Shown in pieces: positions 1 through 5,708 of a DNA stretch of 8,237 nt. Positions within the stretch are counted from its first letter, which is position 1. The number at the start of each line of letters is the position of its first letter. The notes under the pieces are model-generated. The model saw nothing but the letters and a program-made list of their open reading frames with translations. It did not search any database and was not told where the DNA came from. Source of the DNA: Ascidiaceihabitans sp. (lineage in GTDB: Bacteria > Pseudomonadota > Alphaproteobacteria > Rhodobacterales > Rhodobacteraceae). The position numbers and the translations under genes were made by a program. The stretch is from contig JALZUL010000067.1 in the NCBI GenBank assembly GCA_023301665.1, forward strand, positions 1 to 8,237, read 5' to 3'.

Positions 1-1914
1 TTCCAACATTTGCGCAGACTCATCGGCCACCGCCATCAGATCCTGTACAGAAACCGATGTTCCCCCCACCAACTGACTGATCATCGCATGCGCCGTGGCG
101 GCCCCAACAGAGGCAGACATCTCGCGTTCTAAGCGTTGTAAGAAATCAGGTGTTGGTTCAGGCAAATGCCCAACCTGTCCTTGCTTGCGCGCCTCAGTCC
201 GAAACAGCGTTTGCGCTTCTGTGGCACCCAGTATGCGTTGGGCCATAACCATCAAATCTTCACTCTCCGCGACAGAGCCACTCCATCCACGCGCATGCCC
301 AGAGTGGGCAAAAATATTCACGAATTGTGCGCCCTGAAGGCGCTCCAGTGGCTTGGGGAACGAAAACAATGATCCCATGACAAAAGAGGTTGTATTCAAG
401 AACAATGACCACAGAACCGCATGCACCGTTGGGTCTATCCCTTGGATACCAAACAAAGCTTGAGGTCGCAGCCATTCAATGCCTAAAGGACCGTCATTCA
501 AAAGCGCTTGGCTCATCACCACGTCTGCGCCAAAGCTTGGCAAGAGGGATGCGTAAATCCAAACTGCGAAGCCAACCAACAATCCGCATAAAGCGCCAAT
601 GCGTGTTGCCCCGCGCCAGAAAATCCCACCAAGCATAGCGGGTAGGAACTGTGCCACGCCGGTAAACGAGATCAAACCAATCGCCGCCAATGCACCACTG
701 CCGCCAGACACAAGAAAGTAAAGATAACCAAGGGCAATGATGACAAGGATCGATATCCGCCGAGAAAACAACACAACGTCGCGCACATCACCGGAAACCG
801 TTGCCCCTTTACCCTGCAGGGATAGCCAGATCGGCATGACCACGTGGTTGGATACCATTGTAGAAAGCGCCAATGTCGCAACAATGACCATCGACGTTGC
901 CGATGAAAAACCGCCTAAAAAGCTCAAAATCGCAAGCCCATCTTGATCCTGTGACAATGGGATCGTCAGTACAAACAGGTCGGGATTAGCGTTGCTTGGC
1001 AATAGATCAAGGCCGATAACCGCAATTGGCAGCACGAACAAGCTCATCAGCATTAGGTAGATTGGGAAAGCCCAAGACGCGATGTGGAGATGCCGCTCGT
1101 CATCGTTCTCAACGACCAGAACTTGAAACATCCGAGGCAGGCACAAGAAAGCAGCCCCTGACAACACTGTCAAAGCCGTCCACCGGCTGCCATCAACTTG
1201 CCACTCTCCAATCGCAGAATTGTCGATACGTGTCATCATCTCGCCAACACCGCCGGCAATACCCCAAACGACAAAGATACCGACGGCAAGTAGGGCAAGT
1301 AGCTTTACCACCGCTTCAACCGCAATTGCGATAACGACACCGTCGTGGCGTTCATTGGCGTTTAGATTGCGTGTGCCAAACAAGACGGTAAAGAGCGCGA
1401 GACCAAGCGCAACCCAAAACCCCGAAGAGCGTAGGTTAATGCCGCCGTCTGTTAAACCTGAAGGATCCGAGAAGATCGACAAAGACAACGTAACAGACTG
1501 TAATTGCAACGCGATATATGGGGTCACTCCGATAACGGCCATAACCGTCACAATTATAGCAAGCCCGTTGGATTTACCGTAACGCGACGAGATCAAATCA
1601 GCGACCGAGGTGACCCGTTGGGTACGTCCCACCCGAACCAACTTGCGCAAAACCCACCACCATCCAATCATCACCAACGATGGCCCAAGATAGATTGTGA
1701 CGAACTCCATCCCAGAACGGGCAGCATAACCAACCGCCCCGTAGAATGTCCAAGCGGTACAATAAACGGAGAGAGACAGGGTATAGACCAAGGGCGAACG
1801 CAGCCAATTGCCAAGGCCACGCACGGAAGCGCGCTCTGCCCCGAATGCAACGGAAAACAAGACAGCCACATAGGTCAGACAGACCCCAATCAGTAGATTA
1901 ACTGACGACGTCAT
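1..1914 (-). CDS. SLC5/SSS-type sensor protein (CrbS/CbrA-like transporter-sensor kinase), 3' end outside window
   Basis: The frame is open from ATG at 1914 to the window edge (638 codons, no stop), so the C-terminus is missing. Residues 1 to about 520 form a sodium:solute symporter (SLC5) domain with about 13 hydrophobic segments. Recognisable sensor-kinase-type stretches are YCTAWTFYGAVG (51-62), IYLGPSLV (74-81), TSVADLISSRYGKS (102-115), TPYIALQL (131-138) and SSATSMVIVATLALSTMVSN (337-356); the last matches the sodium-site helix of SLC5 proteins. A soluble region follows; about 550-638 resembles the STAC linker that joins SLC5 domains to kinase cores in CbrA and CrbS. A PAS and/or histidine kinase core is therefore expected just beyond the window, but it is not visible here. 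The start overlaps the stop of the upstream small membrane-protein gene (ATGA), so translation is probably coupled. The likely role is sensing, and perhaps importing, a small organic solute at the inner membrane, with signalling to the receiver protein two genes upstream. A plain SSS symporter is less likely given the STAC-like tail. Confidence 0.87.
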   Translation of the reverse strand, partial: MTSSVNLLIGVCLTYVAVLFSVAFGAERASVRGLGNWLRSPLVYTLSLSVYCTAWTFYGAVGYAARSGMEFVTIYLGPSLVMIGWWWVLRKLVRVGRTQRVTSVADLISSRYGKSNGLAIIVTVMAVIGVTPYIALQLQSVTLSLSIFSDPSGLTDGGINLRSSGFWVALGLALFTVLFGTRNLNANERHDGVVIAIAVEAVVKLLALLAVGIFVVWGIAGGVGEMMTRIDNSAIGEWQVDGSRWTALTVLSGAAFLCLPRMFQVLVVENDDERHLHIASWAFPIYLMLMSLFVLPIAVIGLDLLPSNANPDLFVLTIPLSQDQDGLAILSFLGGFSSATSMVIVATLALSTMVSNHVVMPIWLSLQGKGATVSGDVRDVVLFSRRISILVIIALGYLYFLVSGGSGALAAIGLISFTGVAQFLPAMLGGIFWRGATRIGALCGLLVGFAVWIYASLLPSFGADVVMSQALLNDGPLGIEWLRPQALFGIQGIDPTVHAVLWSLFLNTTSFVMGSLFSFPKPLERLQGAQFVNIFAHSGHARGWSGSVAESEDLMVMAQRILGATEAQTLFRTEARKQGQVGHLPEPTPDFLQRLEREMSASVGAATAHAMISQLVGGTSVSVQDLMAVADESAQMLE

Positions 1915-2210
1915 TCTGGTTCGGTACTTGGATTTGTTAATGAAGCATCAGTTTTGTCTGTTCCGGCGACTAAAAACCGCCACATCACTCCACCTGAAAA
2001 GATCAAGCAAACCCAAACCCCAAACACATAAATGATTGCGCGTGACAAAGGCACTGCTTCTTGAGCATTTTCACCGGGCACAGACCAAAGCGTCGGAAAC
2101 AACCATAAAACGAAGCCAATCAGCGGCAATAAACGTACCGCATCCATCATCCGACGTTGTCGATAACTACGTCGCTCTAGAAAAACCGGTGGGGTCAGTT
2201 CATTTACCAT
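1911..2210 (-). CDS. Small two-helix membrane protein coupled to the SLC5 sensor
   Basis: This is a 99-residue protein of unknown function. It has a basic, cytoplasm-like N-terminus (RRSYRQRR at 13-20), a first hydrophobic helix at about 25-43 (LLPLIGFVLWLFPTLW), a short polar hairpin containing PGENAQE, a second helix at about 58-81 (YVFGVWVCLIFSGGVMWRFL), and a polar tail rich in Thr, Asp and Glu. The gene lies between the receiver gene (3-base gap) and the sensor gene (4-base ATGA overlap), so all three are almost certainly one transcript. It has no strong Shine-Dalgarno sequence of its own, in line with coupling to the upstream gene. Small two-helix partners (DUF4212, DUF485, DUF3311 types) are common beside SSS transporters; the size, topology and position fit such a partner, but I do not recognise a specific family. 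A role as accessory subunit or stability factor of the sensor is inference. Confidence 0.82.
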   Translation of the reverse strand: MVNELTPPVFLERRSYRQRRMMDAVRLLPLIGFVLWLFPTLWSVPGENAQEAVPLSRAIIYVFGVWVCLIFSGGVMWRFLVAGTDKTDASLTNPSTEPE

Positions 2211-2213
2211 CGT

Positions 2214-2582
2214 TTAAAGGCTAGTCAGGTCTCGGACCGCTGCCAAGACTTGTGTGTTTGAAAACGGTTTGGTCATGAAACGGCTTACTCCAGCAGCTTC
2301 AGCTTGCGCGCGATCTCGCATTTGTCCGCGCGCGGTCAACATCAAGATAGGTAAACCACTAAACTGCGCATCAGCCCGTAATTCGGTCAATATATCCAAG
2401 CCACTCTTACCTGGTAACATATGATCAAGCATCAACAAGTCCGGTTGCAGGTCTTGCACACGCTCTACGGCAGTTGCGCCATCGGAATGTGTTTCGACCT
2501 GCCAACCCTCTCGGCTTAGCAGAAATCTTATCGCTTCAATAATGTTTGGTTCGTCTTCAACCAATAGAACACGTTTTCCCAT
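2214..2582 (-). CDS. Stand-alone response regulator receiver domain
   Basis: This is a CheY-like single receiver domain of 122 residues with no output domain. Starting from ATG at 2582, the acidic pair is E9/D10 (LLVEDEPN), the phosphoacceptor is D53 (LLMLDHMLPGKSG), the switch threonine is T83 (LMLTARG) and the conserved lysine is K105 (MTKPF), so all phosphorylation residues are present. The ATG at 2582 is preferred over a GTG at 2588 because the G-rich Shine-Dalgarno (six G, 2591-2596 on the plus map) lies about 8 bases before the ATG but only 2 before the GTG. It is the first gene of a tight operon with the small membrane protein and the SLC5 sensor, so it is the natural phosphorylation partner if the sensor carries a kinase core. 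Known CrbS and CbrA systems use DNA-binding response regulators; here the output must pass through another protein. Candidates are a direct protein contact or a phosphorelay, and the neighbouring XRE regulator is one possible target. Confidence 0.93.
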   Translation of the reverse strand: MGKRVLLVEDEPNIIEAIRFLLSREGWQVETHSDGATAVERVQDLQPDLLMLDHMLPGKSGLDILTELRADAQFSGLPILMLTARGQMRDRAQAEAAGVSRFMTKPFSNTQVLAAVRDLTSL

Positions 2583-2615
2583 GTTCACTTCCCCCCTTTA
2601 TTCAAAGCGCCCCAA

Positions 2616-2633
2616 GACAATCTTAATGTTGTC
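2616..2633. repeat. Short inverted repeat in the receiver-gene leader
   Basis: GACAA (2616-2620) and TTGTC (2629-2633) form 5-base inverted arms around an 8-base A/T-rich centre. It lies between the predicted -10 box and the receiver start codon, so it would sit in the 5' leader of that mRNA as a weak hairpin, or act as a protein site near the start of transcription. The plus strand shows six T just after it, but no plus-strand gene ends here. Chance occurrence cannot be excluded. Confidence 0.25.
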
Positions 2634-2662
2634 GTTTTTTGAACCGCTATGAACTTGTGCCA

Positions 2663-2691
2663 GTTATCCCTACTTTTTTCGGTTCTGTCAA
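2663..2691 (-). promoter_or_regulatory. Predicted sigma-70-type promoter of the receiver/small protein/sensor operon
   Basis: On the minus strand a perfect -35 hexamer TTGACA (2691-2686) is followed after 17 bases by GATAAC (2668-2663), which matches 4 of 6 of the -10 consensus including the central ATAA. Transcription would begin near 2656, giving a leader of about 70 bases to the receiver ATG at 2582. The -35 box lies only 6 bases after the stop codon of the XRE gene, so the downstream operon can be transcribed independently of it. Inverted GGTTCT (2681-2686) and AGAACC (2700-2705) arms flank and touch the -35 box and could be an operator. Confidence 0.55.
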
Positions 2692-2727
2692 AAGGCCTTA
2701 GAACCCCTCGCTTAAAATTGAGGGTTC
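2691..2727 (-). terminator. Terminator-like hairpin at the end of the XRE gene
   Basis: In the minus-strand transcript, GAACCCTC (2727-2720) pairs with GAGGGGTTC (2709-2701), with one bulged base and a 10-base A/T-rich loop, over the last codons of the XRE gene. The stop codon and a tail ending in four T (2694-2691) follow. The stem is good but the U-tract is short and displaced, so it is at best a partial terminator that may limit read-through into the receiver operon. The stem is in coding sequence and could be coincidental. Confidence 0.35.
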
Positions 2728-4002
2728 GCGACGTGCTGGACAACTCAACTTGGCGCAGACACGACATGTCGAACCTATTTCATCGACATCTTCCCCTTCA
2801 TGTCCATCAGTAGGTTTGCTTGGCACAACCAACATCGTCGCTTGCAGCAACGGTAATGTGTTATACCCCTGCACCACAGCAGGTTCTGCAACTGCAAAGC
2901 ACTCAAATTCAGTATCACGACGGCCCGCCTGCACCACGCTGCGACGCAAAACCTGACCGGTATGACCAAGCGCGTCGAAAAGCGGCCAAAGTGGACAAAC
3001 CGCCCCAAACCGCGGAATGGCAAAACCGGCTGTCGCTTTACGAAATAAGAGACTTCCTGACCTATCGCACACCACAAGACCCGCCTTGAGATCAGGCAAT
3101 GCGCCGATCCTGCGCAAAATCAACGAAACACTCGTGCCAAAATGCTCGGCCAATTTAACAGGATCTAAACCCTGCCGCTCAATTTCTTGGTTTAAGTCAC
3201 CCAATGCCACGACACGTGCATCGGCAACGACCTGCTGTAGAACTCCCGTTGCAATATGGCGAGCGGCCACCGAACTCAGCTGGTCTGAGCCTGAAACAAC
3301 ATCTTTCACAGTTACCTCACCCTGCTCGAGATGAGCGAACGTATAAGCGTTTGCCTCAAAAAAGGCTTCGACCTCTTCTTGGGGCGAACTAATAGATTGA
3401 ACCGGGCTTTCGCCTTCATGCGCATCCAAATAGGTGACCAACGCCTTTGAACTGTCCGCAAGGCGACGGCTGTCTTGATCCAAGTTACCGTGAAATCGGT
3501 CCCGCCACTCTGGGGTGATGTCTTTATCATCAGCCAGAATGGAGGCCGTCGAACGGATCGCAGCAGCGGTTGAAAGTAATTCATGCACAGACGCCGCGAG
3601 CTTTGGGTCATGTGCCAGACGGTCCGAGAGCGTCTCGATTGTGCGTTCTAGTGTTCCGATGCGGCGATGGGCATTGGACAATACTTCTGCCCAACCCTGG
3701 AAACGGCCAGCAAATTCCTCAGCACGCTCTAACTCGGCTTGAGATAGATTGGCATCTGTTCCCGCTTCGCGCAGGTTCGCAATCAATGCAGCCTCCGCCC
3801 CTTCGGTTAAAGCCGACGCCTCGACCCCTAATGTCGCGGCAATGTTGAGCAATAACTTCCCACCGATTCTGCGACGGTTATGTTCGATCAAATTGAGATA
3901 TGACGCCGAGATGCCGATTTGTTGAGCGAGATCCGCCTGTTTCAGACCCGCAATTGTCCGCCTTTCGCGGATACGACTGCCTGTTAGGCCTTCTCTCGCC
4001 AT
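2698..4002 (-). CDS. XRE-family transcriptional regulator, ScfR/PrpR/RamB-like, with C-terminal DUF2083
   Basis: This is a 434-residue cytoplasmic regulator. An XRE helix-turn-helix lies at about 8-65 (KQADLAQQIGISASYLNLIE at 21-40). A long helical region at about 85-195 follows; within it 139-158 (VHELLSTAAAIRSTASIL) and 164-193 read like the two helices of a kinase DHp hairpin. The C-terminal part, about 245-430, resembles the ScfR C-terminal domain (DUF2083), which senses short-chain acyl-CoAs in family members; C336 (AVCPLWPLF), C368, C413, C416 and C421 (CRVCAKLSC) match the family's conserved cysteine set, reported to bind an Fe-S cluster in mycobacterial PrpR. No HEXXH metal motif of the IrrE-like domain often found in this family is visible. 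The ATG at 4002 has a GGGAG Shine-Dalgarno about 9 bases upstream. It is divergent from the ABC importer genes, so control of that operon and of itself is likely. The effector is unknown; acetyl-, propionyl- or other acyl-CoA is inference. Confidence 0.9.
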   Translation of the reverse strand: MAREGLTGSRIRERRTIAGLKQADLAQQIGISASYLNLIEHNRRRIGGKLLLNIAATLGVEASALTEGAEAALIANLREAGTDANLSQAELERAEEFAGRFQGWAEVLSNAHRRIGTLERTIETLSDRLAHDPKLAASVHELLSTAAAIRSTASILADDKDITPEWRDRFHGNLDQDSRRLADSSKALVTYLDAHEGESPVQSISSPQEEVEAFFEANAYTFAHLEQGEVTVKDVVSGSDQLSSVAARHIATGVLQQVVADARVVALGDLNQEIERQGLDPVKLAEHFGTSVSLILRRIGALPDLKAGLVVCDRSGSLLFRKATAGFAIPRFGAVCPLWPLFDALGHTGQVLRRSVVQAGRRDTEFECFAVAEPAVVQGYNTLPLLQATMLVVPSKPTDGHEGEDVDEIGSTCRVCAKLSCPARREPSILSEGF

Positions 4003-4072
4003 TATCGTTTTCTCCCATTCACAAGGTAATTTACCGCGTTTTCAACGGCTTTCCGCGCCGCGGCATAATGAA

Positions 4073-4115
4073 ATTTACAAAATTGCCACTATCTCTGTGC
4101 AGTTATTTACAAAAT
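4073..4115. repeat. Paired ATTTACAAAAT boxes, likely regulator binding sites
   Basis: Two exact 11-base direct repeats (4073-4083 and 4105-4115) are 32 bases apart, close to three helical turns, so a protein could bind both on one DNA face. Each contains TTTACAAA, one base different from the TTTGCAAA half-site that I recall for ScfR regulators such as PccR of Rhodobacter sphaeroides. A third ATTTAC occurs at 4029-4034 in the palindrome near the XRE start. The XRE protein encoded alongside is the natural candidate binder. Confidence 0.5.
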
Positions 4116-4233
4116 AAGTGTGATTTTCAAGGCACTTATTGCGCAATTTTCCAAACGCGCGCCATACTGACTTTGCATGGAAAATGCGCGTACGGCTGCT
4201 ACTGAGGAGAACCAGTCGTACATTTCAACATAA

Positions 4234-4240
4234 GGGAGGA
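4234..4240 (+). promoter_or_regulatory. Strong ribosome binding site of the binding-protein gene
   Basis: GGGAGGA lies 5 bases before the ATG at 4246 and is close to an ideal Shine-Dalgarno. It fixes the start codon and fits the high expression expected of a periplasmic binding protein. Confidence 0.8.
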
Positions 4241-4245
4241 TATTT

Positions 4246-5592
4246 ATGTCCAAATCAAACCTGACACGTCGTGGCTTGATCAAAAATGGTGCAATTGCAG
4301 GCGCAGGCTTTGCAACACCAACGATCTTCACAGCGTCTTCCGCAGCGGCTTACACAAACGAACCAACGGGTTCTTCTGTAACGCTTGGCTTTAACGTTCC
4401 ACAATCTGGGCCATATGCTGATGAGGGTGCTGACGAACTGCGCGCTTATGAGCTGGCAGTTGAGCACCTTAACGGCGGTGGCGACGGCGGCATGATGAAC
4501 ACATTCTCATCCAAAGAACTGACCGGTAACGGCGTCTTGGGTAAGAAGATCGAATTCGTAACAGGCGACACGCAGACTAAATCTGACGCGGCGCGCGCCT
4601 CTGCGAAATCCATGATCGAAAAAGACGGCGCAGTGATGATCACTGGCGGCTCTTCTTCTGGTGTTGCGATTGCTGTCCAAGGACTATGCCAAGAAGCTGG
4701 CGTTATCTTTATGGCCGGCCTTACACACTCAAACGACACAACTGGTAAAGACAAGAAAGCCAACGGCTTCCGTCACTTCTTTAACGGTTTCATGTCTGGT
4801 GCAGCTTTGGCTCCGGTTTTGGAAACGCTATACGGTAAAGACCGTAACGCTTACCACCTGACGGCTGACTACACATGGGGCTGGACACAAGAAGAATCCA
4901 TCGCAGCTTCTACCGAAGCTTTGGGCTGGAACACGGTTAACAAAGTGCGCACGCCTTTGGCTTCTACTGACTTCTCTTCCTACATTGCTCCAGTTCTAAA
5001 CTCTGGTGCTGACGTTCTGGTTCTGAACCACTACGGCGGGAACATGGTTAACTCTTTGACCAACGCTGTACAGTTTGGCCTGCGCGACAAAGTCGTAAAC
5101 GGCAAGAACTTTGAAATCGTTGTTCCACTTTACTCTCGCCTGATGGCGAAAGGTGCGGGCGCAAACGTTAAAGGCATCCACGGTTCCACAAACTGGCACT
5201 GGTCTTTGTCTGATGAAGGTTCAAAAGCCTTTGTTAAATCCTTTGGTACGAAATACGGCTTCCCACCATCACAGGCGGCACACACTGTATATTGCCAAAC
5301 GCTTCTGTACGCAGACGCAGCGCAACGCGCGGGTACATTCAACCCATGCGGTATCGTCGAAGCTCTCGAAGGTTACGAATTCGACGGTTTGGGCAACGGC
5401 AAGACACTTTACCGTGCCGAAGACCACCAGTGCTTCAAAGACGTTCTGGTTGTTCGTGGTAAAGAAAACCCAACATCCGAGTTCGATCTTCTCGAAGTTG
5501 TGGAAGTCACACCAACAAGCCAAGTTACTTATGCACCAGATCACCCGATGTTCGCTGGCGGTGCTTTGGGCGCATGTAACCCAGGCGCATAA
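4246..5592 (+). CDS. Tat-exported periplasmic substrate-binding protein of a Liv-type ABC importer
   Basis: This 448-residue protein belongs to the Leu/Ile/Val-type binding proteins (Peripla_BP_6, type I fold). The N-terminus is a twin-arginine signal: TRRGLIK at 7-13, then a weakly hydrophobic Ala/Gly stretch and a probable cleavage site after AAA at 33-35. The mature part begins with the usual first strand (VTLGFNVPQSGPYADEGADE, 45-64). Two loops typical of ligand contact in this fold follow: GGSSSG (134-139) and LTHSNDTTG (159-167). YHLTADYTWGW (203-213) and DVLVLNHYGG (256-265) mark the second lobe. Five cysteines (148, 350, 368, 396, 444) could form disulfides. It heads the importer operon and is separated from livH by two hairpins, in line with excess synthesis of the binding protein. 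The ligand cannot be deduced; amino acids, short carboxylates, amides or aromatic acids are all possible for the family. Expression is probably controlled from the 4003-4245 region. Confidence 0.92.
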   Translation: MSKSNLTRRGLIKNGAIAGAGFATPTIFTASSAAAYTNEPTGSSVTLGFNVPQSGPYADEGADELRAYELAVEHLNGGGDGGMMNTFSSKELTGNGVLGKKIEFVTGDTQTKSDAARASAKSMIEKDGAVMITGGSSSGVAIAVQGLCQEAGVIFMAGLTHSNDTTGKDKKANGFRHFFNGFMSGAALAPVLETLYGKDRNAYHLTADYTWGWTQEESIAASTEALGWNTVNKVRTPLASTDFSSYIAPVLNSGADVLVLNHYGGNMVNSLTNAVQFGLRDKVVNGKNFEIVVPLYSRLMAKGAGANVKGIHGSTNWHWSLSDEGSKAFVKSFGTKYGFPPSQAAHTVYCQTLLYADAAQRAGTFNPCGIVEALEGYEFDGLGNGKTLYRAEDHQCFKDVLVVRGKENPTSEFDLLEVVEVTPTSQVTYAPDHPMFAGGALGACNPGA

Positions 5593-5598
5593 GCGCAT

Positions 5599-5629
5599 CT
5601 TGCAAAGCCAATCCAATCGGCTTTGCAAA
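5599..5629 (+). repeat. Perfect 10-bp hairpin with TTTGCAAA-type arms after the binding-protein gene
   Basis: TTGCAAAGCC (5600-5609) and GGCTTTGCAA (5619-5628) pair perfectly around a 9-base loop, beginning 7 bases after the stop codon. As RNA this would be a stable 3' hairpin that could protect the binding-protein message from decay. As DNA the right arm contains an exact TTTGCAAA (5622-5629) and the left arm CTTGCAAA (5599-5606), so it could also bind a ScfR regulator. No T-run follows, so it is not an intrinsic terminator on its own. Confidence 0.65.
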
Positions 5630-5660
5630 TCAACTTTTCACAATGAAAACAAAATATTGA

Positions 5661-5688
5661 CCCCCTCGCATCTGCGAGGGGGCCTTTA
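5661..5688 (+). terminator. Attenuating intrinsic terminator between binding protein and permease genes
   Basis: CCCCCTCGC (5661-5669) pairs with GCGAGGGGG (5674-5682) as a very G/C-rich 9-bp stem with the 4-base loop ATCT; CCTTTAAG follows. The stem is strong but only three T follow, so partial termination with read-through into livH is likely. Together with the hairpin at 5600-5628 it would make binding-protein mRNA more abundant than permease mRNA, a known arrangement in ABC importer operons. Confidence 0.65.
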
Positions 5689-5708
5689 AGAAATTATCGG
5701 TGGGGACC

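Larger units (their letters stand above)
4003..4245. promoter_or_regulatory. Divergent regulatory region between XRE regulator and ABC importer
   Basis: These 243 bases hold no gene and must carry the promoters of both divergent operons. The region is A/T-rich around 4065-4150. Visible elements are an imperfect palindrome GGTAATTTACC (4025-4035), two identical ATTTACAAAAT repeats (4073-4083, 4105-4115), the palindrome TTGCGCAA (4139-4146), TTTGCATG (4172-4179), and 6-base inverted arms ACGCGC/GCGCGT (4155-4160, 4186-4191). A weak plus-strand promoter candidate is TTGCGC (4139-4144), 18 bases, then CATACT (4163-4168). No strong consensus promoter was found for either direction, which suits activator-dependent transcription. 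Small ORFs crossing the region look like chance. Confidence 0.6.

Noticed and set aside
1504..1896. Plus-strand 130-codon ORF and similar ones (1220-1582, 95-337) opposite the SLC5 sensor gene
   Set aside because: They are antisense shadows of a continuous 638-codon frame with clear membrane helices and family motifs; their proteins look random.
2616..2640. Plus-strand intrinsic terminator (5-bp stem followed by six T)
   Set aside because: The stem is short and A/T-rich, and no plus-strand gene lies to its left, so there is nothing for it to terminate.
4131..4142. Possible sigma-54 promoter (GGCAC ... TTGC) upstream of the binding-protein gene
   Set aside because: Only 8 bases separate the GG and GC elements instead of the required 10, so it cannot be a functional -24/-12 pair.
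4155..4191. ACGCGC/GCGCGT inverted arms as a riboswitch or attenuator
   Set aside because: The 6-base arms are 25 bases apart and made of alternating CG, which pairs easily by chance; no known riboswitch pattern or leader peptide is visible.
3900..4205. Plus-strand 101-codon ORF crossing the intergenic region
   Set aside because: It begins inside the antisense of the XRE HTH region and has no ribosome binding site or recognisable protein features.
5153..5689. Plus-strand 178-codon ORF in another frame of the binding-protein gene
   Set aside because: It overlaps a well-supported gene, its translation is low-complexity and basic with no family pattern, and it has no convincing ribosome binding site.
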